Below, in pieces: positions 38,137 through 49,891 of a stretch of DNA of 64,000 bases. The notes below the pieces were generated by a model, which ran no database searches, was not told the DNA's origin, and saw only the letters and a program-made list of their open reading frames with translations. The translations under genes and the position numbers were made by a program. Origin of the DNA: Setaria digitata. Lineage: Eukaryota > Nematoda > Chromadorea > Rhabditida > Setariidae. Location of the stretch: the NCBI GenBank assembly GCA_003640385.1, contig RCAB01000008.1:248001-312000 (forward strand), in the 5' to 3' direction. Position 1 is the first letter of the stretch. The number at the start of each line of letters is the position of its first letter.

Positions 38137-41100
38137 ATGGCTCTTCACGGCGAGACTTCAAGCAATTTCGTACGAGTACCGTCGCGGTTCAGATTTGATG
38201 CTAGAATATATATTCCAGTACAGATCTTACGCCATGAAGAATGTCGCGCACCATTTATTGTTGCCCATGGGCCACGCTCTTTAGAATTGTAAATGAAGAA
38301 CTCTAAGTTTTTTTTTTTATTAGCAGCTCGAAGAATTTTAATCTATCTACAATTAACCGCTCGTTTGCTTAAGCTTTTTACTCATTAGCAGATTTTTTCA
38401 ACAGTTCGTCGTCTAGTCTGACCAAATTCTGACAAATGTTGAAATTTCTGAATCTGAAAACCTTCATGGAAATGTTAATGTAAAGCAGTTTTTTCTTAAA
38501 CACAGAAAAAAAAAACTTTACTTTGAAACATCCAGGAACTTGTCGGTGAAGGGTAGCAATTCAGTTCACAGTAAATTTTCTCTGTAAGAGAAATAATGAA
38601 TAACTCTGACTTCATCATTTTTTCCATATCACGATTTACGAAATTCGGGTATTTTTCAGTGAGCTTAGGATCAGTATGACAGGATCTAATCCAGAGAATC
38701 CATCATTGGTGGTGAAATGTCAAGATGAACTGAATATGCGTGTTGCCGGATTAATTGCAATACGCTTCGGTGTTTCGAAAGATACCGATAATACTGCAGC
38801 TGCAGACGGTAGGAGTTAGAACTTCGAACTCCTTTAATTATTGTGTCCTAATTTATGCACAGAATGTTACCCTGCTAATGGTGCAAAACTCACAGCACTT
38901 TTACTCATTGCAATAATCCTTTTCGAGAGAGAATTTCGAATTGCAAACTGGCACCATCTTATTTCACATTTGTCACATTCAGTTCATTGAGGTATAAAAG
39001 TCAAAGTGAACTTTATAACTTTTGTTTTCCTTCGAGTCATTATTTGTTACGATAGCATCAAGCAAATTAAGATTTGAAATTTCGACACATTTGTTTGGAG
39101 AACAATTCTGAATGGGAGATTTTTTCTGGTTGAAAATCCAGACGTGATACTTATATAAAATGAGAAGTGAGATAATAAAAATTGATAAATTAGAAGAGTA
39201 AAAAATAAGGAGTTCGACAGTGGTACTTTGATTTCTGAAAATATATTAGCAAATATAATTGGCTTAGAAAAGGAAACTTTTGCAGCGCTGATGCATGAGA
39301 CACAAGAAACTAACTTCGAGTACATATTTGTCATGCGTGGGATGGATCCGTTTTTGGAATCAATGCAGAAGGCCATTACCTCAGTGGAATACGGAAATGG
39401 TTCGATCGGTATCAGTATTCTCATTACTTATCAAGCATCAGAGTTCATGCACTTCCTCGAACAAAAAAGCAAGCTTCGATCACTAACACCCACAGAATAT
39501 CGAAACATCCAACTGAACTCCAAGGCTTACAAGTACTTACGTTGATTAGATTTAACACGCAAACAAGTAAAAAATAAGTAAAACAAGTAAACCTCTCCTG
39601 GATCTATGAACAATATTCAAAACAACTAATTCTAAATCACACTCATTTACAGCGATTTCGAGCTATTCGGTGCAAACGCCCGTCGTATAACATATTCAAA
39701 ATGGTTGCTTTATATGGGCACCAAATATTTCCATCACTTAATAGACGAGAATCCAGCCATCGATCGTGCGAAACTGAATTATTCTCATGATGTTATAAAT
39801 TATGTAAGTCAGTGGCATGTTCTTCTAAAGCATTTTCTGATCATGTCAAGAACCTTCAACTTGAAAAATTCTATAATTTCCCTGGGCTTACAAGTAGTAT
39901 GAGAACTAGAACTTGCAGATTAAATTTCTCGGAAATTTTTTTTCGTCCTAGCATTTTTAAAATTGTTTTATTCCAGGCTCTTTCCTTAGCACTGCAAAAT
40001 TGGTTTACTCAAGAACTGCGGAATGATATCAGAAAAATGCGCGAAACAATCGAATTACTTTGTATATTGGAGCCTATCAATGTTGACATAGCTATAGAAG
40101 CTGTTGCTATACAACTTCATTCTATTTTATTCAATGTAATTTCCACTGCTATTACCTTTCTCATAGTTTCTAACCTTTTACAAAGGGGTAATTCTGGTCT
40201 AGGAGATATATTTTACCAACCACACAAGTCCTATACGGTTAACTTGGTAGTGTTCTATCTGCACTTTTCCACGAGTTTCGGAAAAGAGAAATAATTTCTT
40301 CACGGAATAGTATGAAACAGGTCAGCTCTACAAATATGGTTTTTTGATGACAACGTCAAAGAGTTCACTGATCAACATTTTGCTATTGCCGCTGCTCCTT
40401 GTTGATAGGCTCGGTTTCATTTCAACAAAATTGTGCTGTAAATATCATCATATCAAAAATTCATTTCCAGATGGAACTTGGTAATTTCTTCGTTCTCCAT
40501 TTACGACGGAAAGTATAAAGATCCTTTTTAACAAGTGTAAATAAGAATTTATGCATATATCTAATGAAGAAAGAACTAAGTTGCAGAAATGGTCACAAAT
40601 AGATTTAGACGAGATAGTTCGAATACTAACATTGCCAAAATACTGGGAGCTGGAGGAATTAAAAGTTGCAGCACGCTCCGTAATCATCGATGTTCACAGC
40701 AAACAGTTTCAGTAAGGTTCTCACAGGATGTAAAGATTTGCTGAGATTAAAAACTTCTCATACCGCAAAAATTATAGTAAAGATAGTATCAGTCTCAGTC
40801 ACACATAACCATGAAAGTCGATTAAGTGATCGCTTCCGGAAAATACTATTTGACGGGCCTTACGTAATACAGTTGTTAACAGAGGTATAGTAACCTGTTC
40901 CACCTGAAAAGTTTATTTTCTCCAGTTGCGTGACTTTCAGAGATCGTAAAGTGTCACAATTACTACCTTATATTAGAAAAAGATAGTTCGAATGCTAACA
41001 TTGCCAAAATACATATAAAAAAAATTCATATAAAGTCCTTCCCTATATTACAAAAAAGACACCGTTGAATATCTTGTTTATGAATTTTGTTGAATAGGGT

Positions 41101-41381
41101 AATATCAGAATACATTCGCTTTGTTTTCTGATAAAATGGAATTATTTTATAATTCTTAAAGATGCAATGAAACTGACCTCGAGATGGACGAACTTTTTAG
41201 GGAGCAATACAATGAGCAATCAACAGGGGCACGGTGTGCAGTTTACCGAGACCTTATATTCAGCGGTGCCCTAGATGAGACATCGAAACCGATGGAAAGT
41301 GAACTTGAAAAGATCAAACAAATGAGCTGGAAAATGAGTGCGGTGAAGAAAACAGTGGACTTCGTAGAAATCCCGCAATAA
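38137..41381 (+). CDS. BTB-domain-like protein, nematode type
   Basis: Plus-strand exons that join in phase include 38137-38288, 38660-38808, about 39200-39535, 39653-39803, 39977-40135 and 40587-40711. The start is ATG 38137. The N-terminal part (PSRFRFDARIYIP, then ELRISMTG and LVVKCQDELNMRVAGLIAI) is beta-rich and could be a MATH-like fold, but this is weak. Exons four and five read like a BTB/POZ domain: FELFGANARRITYSKWLLYM, YFHHLIDENP, then ALSLALQNWFTQELRND and ELLCILEPINVDIAIEAV. The next exon, RILTLPKYWELEELKVAAR, looks like the end of a BTB or start of a BACK-type helix. BTB proteins often serve as Cullin 3 adaptors. Exons after 40711 are unclear, and the frame 41184-41381 ending EIPQ is the likely C-terminus. 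The specific orthologue is unknown. Confidence 0.5.
40611..41013 (+). repeat. Duplicated exon fragment
   Basis: A 32-nt piece of the BTB-gene exon (about 40611-40642) recurs at about 40982-41013 with one substitution (A to G). Both copies contain CTAACATTGCCAAAATAC. The second copy sits in presumed intron and does not continue as coding sequence. Confidence 0.8.
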
Positions 41382-43139
41382 TATTAGTCCCAAGAGTGAT
41401 ACATTGATGAAATGCCTCGAAGGAGTAGCATGCAACAGATTCATATAAAGTCCTTTCCAGTTCGAACTTGCTCGATCAGTAAAGAGTGAAAGGATACTCT
41501 TATCAATAGGTAATATCTAGCAAAGAAGTCAACACTCACATTCCGTATACCATTAGTGCTGCAGCAGCCTGAATAACTACCAGTATCCACTTCAGTATTA
41601 TGCAAGTTCAGTTGAGAACTAGAGTCAAATATCTCATTATAAGAATTACGAGAATACGGTCTCTGTTCGGCGCGTCTCACGTAATGCCGTAATAAAAATA
41701 ATAGAAGTCGACGTGCTTTTTTAGGAAAAATTCGTAAAAAAGCACTTCGACTCCTTGCCGAAAATGAAAAGTCTATAAAAGCAGAATAAATATATAGAGT
41801 GATATATTTATACTAAAAGTTCTAGAGGACATCTATTTCTCTCATCCAAAAAAAAAAAGAAAAAAAGCGTAGATTCTGCCAATCTTAGTAACCTATGACC
41901 TCGAATACTGTTTAGCAAATCTTGATAATCATAAGCAATGAGAAACAATGTTATCTAGAAGATATCCCCAATAATTTATTACACCGGTCTATTTCAGAGT
42001 TTTCAAAGTTGAATTGCACAACGTGTCGATAATTAAAAGAGTACTGTATATTATAGCAGTACAGCGTTGAGTGCTTTTGCTATATTTCAGTAAATGAGAA
42101 TGGAAAGATTAAAATTCATTAAATTTTCTTTTGAAACAAAATATATTATAAGAAGTATGTATTTTAACCTGAGTAATTCGATACAGTACATCGGTAGGCT
42201 AGCCGTGTCATTTCGATATTTTCTTCAATTTCAATAACATTTTAATCGATTTGAGGGAAAAAAGTCCTAACTATTATTAATCAAAAGTCAACAAAATAAG
42301 GGACAAATGGATGAAGGGGTGCAAATGTAAATTTGTGGTATCTGTAGTAAATCTGTGTACTGAGCAGAGTACAACTCTGGTTTTGTCTATCTTTACGATC
42401 CACCTTGCAATAGTTGGTCGGGATTGAAAAGGCTTTTACGTAGGTGTCATGTCGTCTTTTAATCAGAAAGTCACCTCGTGAAAGCTAATTATTCAGTGTT
42501 CAAAATAGATCATAGGGAAAGCGAGATAATTAATTGCTTTGTCAGTGTCTGATTCCACTGTACCATTTTACGTGCTTAGGAGTACGAAACATCTGCACAG
42601 GCTTATTTCATCCCGAAGTAGTGTTTTTGCGCCTGATCAGTACAGATTTATTTGTCAACATGCGTCCTTTTGATCAGTTAATCCTTTGATCCTCTATACT
42701 GGCTGCGTACCAGAAAGAAAGTAGTACAGTACACCTCCGCTGATGTGCCTCCTTTTACAGTATACTCTTATTTCCACAGAATATCTTCTCTGGCTCGCTT
42801 TTTTTAGACCGCTAAATTCAGGCTCGACCAACTGCTGAAATTTGCTATACATTGAGGATGACGTTTCTAATGTAAGATGTAGAGGAGATGACGAAGATGG
42901 TATAATGATGAGTTAATTATATGATGAAGAGTGGTAAAGGACAAAAGGGAAAATTTTACAGCTGAAGAAAGAAGTTGGAGTCAAAACTCGGAGAATAAGC
43001 AGGAAAAGAAGTGACAAGTCTAGTGGTGTTATCACATTTGTAAATGTTTTGTTCTTGTCTAGAGTTAGATGAGATCAGTTTGCACTGTTCCGGTTTTCAA
43101 GTGAGGTATTCTCCTGCTTCGTTGCAGAGTGAAGAACAC
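41382..43139. other. Intergenic, upstream of the Notch locus
   Basis: A further copy of ATTCATATAAAGTCCTT (41027 and about 41439) and an inverted repeat are present. I looked here for the missing signal peptide and additional EGF exons of the Notch gene and found none I could support. Confidence 0.45.
41706..41752. repeat. Inverted repeat, 18-bp arms with one mismatch
   Basis: The left arm at 41706-41723 (AGTCGACGTGC then T-run) pairs with the right arm at 41735-41752 across an 11-nt loop, with one mismatched position. It could form a hairpin in RNA or mark a small palindromic element. It lies just beyond the likely 3' end of the BTB gene, so a 3' UTR role is possible. Confidence 0.8.
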
Positions 43140-46100
43140 ATTCCTTCACCAATGATACTGGTAAATGTTGCCCTGGCATTACTCAACTGTTTGCATTGCC
43201 GAGTTGCTCTGATCCGACGGGAGGTTGCCTGAAAGGTGGGGTATGTATAAAGCAATACAAAAATAAAGTTCATCAACTGAGGTTAGCTCTGTTTTACCTT
43301 TCCTCTCTTTGCCTTCACCACTGTAGACAGGTTGCTTCCTTTCCCGCACAGTCCTTGTTTGACCATCCAGTGTCACCAGTCACTCATGTTCCCTAGGATC
43401 ATCGGTTGCTGTTTGACTCATTAATCCTTCTATTTGTTCTCTGCTTGCTTTCCAAGACATTTGTTCCATTGCTAAATAAAGCTTAATTCATATCAAAGCT
43501 TTTATGACGTATGCTTATGTTTTGTATCGTTAGCTTCACTTACACTGGCATTCTGATATCACGTTTTGATTTAAAGTTAGTTTAAAGCCGTCGTATAACA
43601 ACCAAAGGCACATTCATCTTCCTCTCATTTTTCTTCATCCCCTGGACTTCTTTTTGTGCAGTCTGTGTCTGAAAACCATTAAACGGAATATTAATAAAAT
43701 CAGGATACTGAATTTGATTTCAGAAGTTCTCATCCTTCATAAGTTTTTTTTTTATAAATTGTTCTAATATTCAAATCCCATTCCTACTTTTAATTATTAG
43801 CTAAGAGAAATCCTAAAAACTAATGTTAAAAAAGGTTGTAGATCGTTTTTATCTTGAAGATTTCAGAATATAAATGAGATATTTCAGTGTTTATGCTCCG
43901 CAGGTTATAAAGGTGAAAACTGCGAAAAAATTGTTAGCGTTTGTGATGCATAGCTTTGCTACTGTAATGGAGGTACATGTATCACCATAAATGGATCTGC
44001 TGTATGCCACTGCTCTTTGGGATACTTCGGCCGGAATTGTGAATACGTCTTTGACAAGCTAGTTTATTTCTTTATTTTTTATTCATTATCTTCCAAAAAT
44101 TTTTATTTCTGTTTTATCAAAGCAATCTTTCCAGCTCGTGTAATTCATTGTAGTGTATATCAGTGATTTTTTGACATCAACACTACACCATTTACTATGT
44201 TTTATATATCTCCTTACTTAGCTTCGATGTGTTATTATTTTATAACTTTTGTTGTCTTTGAGATATATCACAGCCCTTGCGATATTTTGAGAATTTCATA
44301 ACTTTGAAATTAAATCGAAGTTTGTTTCGTCATGATCTGTTTTTATATATTTCATTTCAAAAGAATTTCTCACAGTCATTTGTAGATGTAAGCTTGGAAA
44401 CACCTGTAGAAATGTTGGTACTTGTGTTGATGATATCTACCTTTGTATTAACGTATGTTGTCATTTGCTTATCTTATTGATCTTCACATTAAAAGGTTGC
44501 CTAAGCGTTAATATTTCTTTATCATTCGCTGAAAATTTAATCAATTATCTCTCTTTCCTAATTGTACATAGTATTTTTTCCTTTTTTGAGGATTCAGCGG
44601 TGTCCTTTGTGAAAGGCATGTACCAGAAAGAGATGATTATTTGCACGATGGATGTGAGAAGCATCCGGAATTTTGCGCCTTGCGTTTTGCAGATGGGACT
44701 TGTAATAAAGAATGCAATAATGAGAAGTGTTTTTTGACGGTTTCAATTGTGTTATGAGTGCACAAGGGTGCAGGTAAGAAGCAAAATTATTGTATTCTTC
44801 ATCTGTTTGCGCAAAACACATTTCAGGAGGTTCTGGAATTTTGAGGTTTACCAGAATTTTCGCGTATCTTCAGTTTCACTAGCTAACATTTTTCTTTCAC
44901 AAAAAAACTTTCCTTCTACTGCGCTTCATACTTGGACGGAAAATGTGATGAAAAGTGTGCAGTGATAGAATGTTATGACGGTATGGATTGCGATAGGAAT
45001 CGACTTTATCGTAATGTGACAGACAGCAGTGCGATTGGCATCATTTTCGGGAGATCGTAAGCAGAACTTCTTGACAACTTGCACAAGTGAATTGCTGCAT
45101 GTCAAATATTTCCATAAAGCAATAAAGATTTTTTTTTAATATTAGTACTGTTATGAAGTAATGAAAAGGTTACTCAGCAAAAAAGAGAAAAGGACTTATT
45201 ATAACATTGCGAATGTATTAGATAAAAAGTTCCTAAGGCTATAACTTGTCGACAACTCAATGAAAAATCGATTAAGCTAAAATTCAGATCTTTAGAAGTT
45301 GCATAATCCAGTATATTTGGCTTTGGATAGCAACAACAGGACTCGAATTTACCAGTGGTCATTTAAAAATGGAATTGGCAAGAGACCGATTTTGGAAAGC
45401 GATGGGAAATATCCAGGTAAGTTTTCTCAATTTGTATAAGTTTTCGCATTTTTCTACATTCTCGTTATGCATGTGTCATTGAGTGTTCGAAATAATTTTG
45501 AAAATGGGCATATGTAATTTTATTTTATCCTTTGCATTTATTTGTCCAGCAGTTTCAAGATACAACAGATTTATAAAAATTACATTTTCGTTAAATTTTC
45601 GAGACGTTTTATCGTCGTACTTTATTTTTAACAGATTGTTTGATCTTGTTGTATGTTTTCATTTTTGTTAGGTTTAGAATGGTGATGAAAGGTCCAGGTA
45701 GCTGGTATGATTTTTTTTTGTATGAAATTTTCAGAAACACAACAGGTGTTTTGCTTTAGTTGGATATTGATTCGCATCCTGCGAACAGCTCTTCATTTGA
45801 ACAAGGTAAATGTTTTACCGTGTTTTACGGATATTTTTGGTGCCGCTGTTTATCTTCAAACTGCTCTTTATGATGAGATTATTTTCAGATGCTTACATTA
45901 TCTCTCTTATTGGTTCTATTCCAGTAAGTTTTCTTTTATTTTGAATTGATAATGATTTCCAGACTAGAGAGCGAATAAACTTAGTTGACGTTACCATTGA
46001 AGAGCTTTTCATGGAAAATGGCGAAGTCGTTCTCTCTCACTGACTGCTGCTGTTTTTATTACTTTTTTTTTTATCTTGGTCGAAATGACACTGTCATGTC

Positions 46101-49100
46101 TATGTGGTATTTATGGATTTTGGGATGTGCTGAAGAAGCGAAATACTGGGAAGAATTACGCACCTATTTGGGAAGTGCCACGTTAGTTCCATATTTTGAA
46201 CTCAAATTGAAGTTTGGAGTATCGTACCTGCATCAGATCATTTCAAATAAACACCGAGGGGTGTATCATTGTGGGTAGTTACTTGATAATCTCAATTTTC
46301 CAAAGTAGTTATCTCTTCCTGAAATTATACTTTCATATGTTCTTTCCCCCAGAAATTTACTCAATTTGTAATTAAAGAAAGAAAACGAGTTCTAAATTTT
46401 TGTGTTGTTAAAAAGGAAGCAATAGAATGATTCAAAATAATAACACATCGTTGTAAAGTTGAGTGACATATAAGAAACAACGAAATATATTTTCCTATAC
46501 TAAATATGCAATATATATAAAGCATTGTTAGAAAATAGGTAGATAAAATTGAGTGTTAGGTAATTCACATAAATACAACATTTTCTGATCAGTAACAGTT
46601 TTTCTTTTTGAAATTGATGTGTTTAATGCGTGTATTTTCTAAGCGTTTAATGCTTTATAAATTTCCACAGATTTTCCGTTGGTTCAATCCAAGTAGATAA
46701 GAAAAGTGTCCTAAGAAGTGAAAATTGAAATGCAGAATAATATATCAAAAAAACGAAAATAAATCAGCGTGGCTGTTCTAACACTGATCCTACCCTGTTA
46801 CAAAAAAAAAACATATCACATTAATAAAGTAGTAAAGTAGTTTCGCACCGTAACAAACGAGCTGGTGGGCTATCGTTTAGTCGAAACAAACCAGCGATAA
46901 GATAAAATCCAACAGATATGCCACATTAGCAGCTATTGAAGTGATTTCTAAGTTTTTTTCGTCCTTTTTATTAGTCAGTTAGCTACTGGGCTTTGTCTGA
47001 ATGACATGAGTGCATAAGAATTTTCTTGGCTGGATTATCAATAGCAGCTGAATTGTCAACTCTTGAGCTTTGCTTTTGTATTATTTTATGCAAGGCGGTG
47101 CTTAGTTTTCCTGAAAGGGACTTTGAAAATTGTTCATTATAGCTAAGATTGTTGAAGTTTCTGAACACTGCACTGCATAGAAAAATTGTTGCGGTCCTTC
47201 CCTTTAAATGTAATATAAACGGGAAATTGGTGCTAAATATTTTATTACTTATTACTCGTGAAATATTACCATTTACAAAAAATAGTACTTGTCTGATATT
47301 TTTAATAATCTAGTTTCATAGTACTATTCGTCCTCATAAGAATAGTAAGGATTTCGGGAATAGCTATTGAATTTTATTTTATGCAAACTTCCTGTCGTAA
47401 ACTGATCCCCATTGTTCCCATTGTTCTTCTGTGACATTTTCAGCTCTGCAAAGTGACGTTACTTGTCCACGGTTTCATTCGATGACGACTACCTTTCTAG
47501 TAAGGAAACTTGTTGATCGGATGGATTACCATCGCCATATAGGCGTTTTTCAAGTTCATCCTGTAAATTAAAACAATCTGAAAATGTTAGTTTGCAATGT
47601 CACATCGGGATTTTACATAATTTCAATTCACTTATGGACGAATATGTTTTTTCAGTCCATGAGTTGTTGTCAGTTGGTAGAGAATACTGAGCAGAGGATG
47701 CCTAGCCAACCTCGACGCTTATTTTAGCGATAAGCAGTCATTTGGCATCATATTTTATAAAATTCCAATCTTTTTTTTTCCTTTCTAAAATATAGTTATA
47801 GCTAACTTGCTAGGTTTTGCTTGACATATGATTATCAACTCTTATGGCTGCATAGAAAAAATTTATTCGAAATTTAAAATCTGTCACAAAAGTTGAATAA
47901 TTACAAAGCTGCAAAATTCCTTTCTTGAAATACCCTGTTGACTGATTTGTATCAAGTCTTGCAGATAATGGAATTGCAGATTGCCATTTGGGGCTTGACT
48001 TATTAAAAGCGGTGAAATGTAACGATATTAAAGCAGTGTCGTTTTTCGTGCTACATGGAGCGGATGTAAATTGTTCAGATTCAGATAAAAAGACACCTTT
48101 GCATCATGCAGTGGTTGCTAATAATGACCAAATTATTCGCTTTTGTTACGCACTCATCGATGGAACGTAAATATCTTTAATAAGTACTCGTCCGCCATTT
48201 TATTCTAATAGGATATTATTCACATTACTGAGTGAAAAGTTTTTTAATATCAATTTAATTTTATGAAGTTAATGAAATATTTCCAGTTTTCTTCTTCTTA
48301 CGCCACCATCTTTAAAGTTCGTCTGATTTGGATTCTTGCAGTTGCAGGCTTTGGAACAAGCACCACTGACTTCGACTGTTAAATTCGCTCATGTTTCTGA
48401 CTTGTATGCACGCTGTATCGTGGGTTTTATGTACACATCGGCAAACAAAATCATTAAATGGTACTTCCGCTCTCCAATTAACTCCTTCGATTTCGTACGT
48501 TTCTTTAGCCCTTGTTTTTGAAATGTTTTTACTTATGAGCTAAATACATTAGGTCCTTGTTATTTCCAGTCCTTTCTTCCATTACTGCTGCGTATTTTCT
48601 GATAGTTAATCTTTATTTCAAACAGGAAGATATATTGCAATCTGTATTTCTAACTTCTAGTAGTGCCGAGCAGTGCCACACGTCATTGGTATGTAAGAAA
48701 GTTGGCAAAAGGCTTAAAATTGGAGAAATTTACATTTACGTTGTTCATTTGCAGCAGCTGTGTTTTAGAATCACTCTGGATCGTGTTCAGATGGTTGTAT
48801 TTTTTCGTGGAATATACTGTCCGAGAAAAATAATCCGACCCTGACTGATCTTTTTGGACGTACTGCTCTTCATTACGCCACACTAAATAAACGTATCGAC
48901 CTTCTACCAGTGTTATGTTCATTTAGTCTGAAGTTAGACACCGAAGACAACAAGGTTGATCTATTTTTTGTACCTTGTCATTCGATCACATTGTTTACCG
49001 AATCTATAGCCATTGCTTATTGTCTTTACTTATTTGACTGCCCATTGACTATGTGATGCTAGTTTCAGGCAGAAACGCCTTTATATTTGGCTGCCCGAGA

Positions 49101-49891
49101 AAGCCATTTGGATGTCGTTGATTTGCTGCTGTCGTTTGGGGCAGATAGTAAACAACTTAGTGATCAAGTATATTTTTCTTTAGAAAAAGTCGGTGGGAAT
49201 ATATAATTTTTCATGCTTTATATTTAAAGTATGAAATTTTTTTAGCTGGGACATACGCCGTTAGATATAACGAAAGAAAGAGGGCATCATCTTGTTGTAG
49301 GATTTCTGGAAAATTTGTCAGTTAATAATACTGACATCATAAAAACATTGAAAAGAAAGAGACGAAGTCGCAAACCATCTAATGCAGGTACTTTATATCC
49401 ATACTTCCTGATTAAAACTTCAGCTTTTATGATGTTTCGGATACTGGCACAGCTTTTTTCAAGCACGTAAGTCAATTTTTATATTATTTACAGCTATTCA
49501 TGTTACATTTACCACTCACTAATCAGTAGAATCAGTACAGCCTGACTTGGTGCGTTGCAATTTGAATATGGTAATAAAACTTCAGAGATACCGGCTTGAC
49601 TGAAAAGAAAGTAGCAAAACTAAGATATATTATTTAAAATCATTTGACTTTAGCAAAGTGTAAATCAAAGGAGCAACCTCAAGTTCAACTTTCATCCTTT
49701 GAGGAAACAATTTATTAAATCCATCAAACATTGCGATAAGCTTAAATGGTGATTGTATAGAAGATGTTGGTAACATCACTGATGATGCGGCTATATCAAG
49801 TTCTATTCTGGATTCTGTTGAGTCGTTTATACTCACTCCGCCGGAACAAATATTAACGGAGGCAGAAGAGCAGTGTAATTTAGATGTAAAG
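43140..49891 (+). CDS. Notch-family receptor (LIN-12/GLP-1 type), damaged in this sequence
   Basis: Domain order matches Notch. An EGF repeat with perfect cysteine spacing (CSDPTGGC, GGVC, then CLCSAGYKGENC) spans 43200-43940. A second (CNGGTC, CHCSLGYFGRNCE) ends near 44045. A third starts CKLGNTCRNVGTC near 44390 and ends GFSGVLCE near 44615. LNR repeats follow: CALRFADGTCNKEC (44670-44745) and CASYLDGKCDEKC (about 44918-44995). RNVTDSSAIGIIF and RIYQWSFKNGIG fit the membrane-proximal region. A membrane segment (AAVFITFFFILVEMTLSCLC) then KKRNTGKNYAPIWEVP, like the juxtamembrane RAM start, lies at 46011-46175. Ankyrin exons follow at about 47966-48170, 48769-48954 (DLFGRTALHYATL), 49069-49167 and 49246-49388. 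An acidic exon with ILTPPEQIL near 49780-49891 suggests a PEST tail. Lesions: in-frame TAG at 43951, one-base shift at 44730-44735, and a missing acceptor at 44900. The signal peptide, more EGFs and the stop were not found. Confidence 0.8.
43951..43953 (+). other. In-frame stop codon in a Notch EGF exon
   Basis: TAG stands between CDA and LCYCNGGTC in an otherwise excellent EGF reading frame. An intron removing it would have to be about 21 nt, too short. It is either a true nonsense change or a base-call error. Confidence 0.75.
44730..44735 (+). other. Apparent one-base deletion in a Notch LNR exon
   Basis: The frame CNNEKC continues as FFDGFNC only if this six-T run had seven T. As given, the LNR is cut in the middle. 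Homopolymer length errors are common in draft assemblies. Confidence 0.75.
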
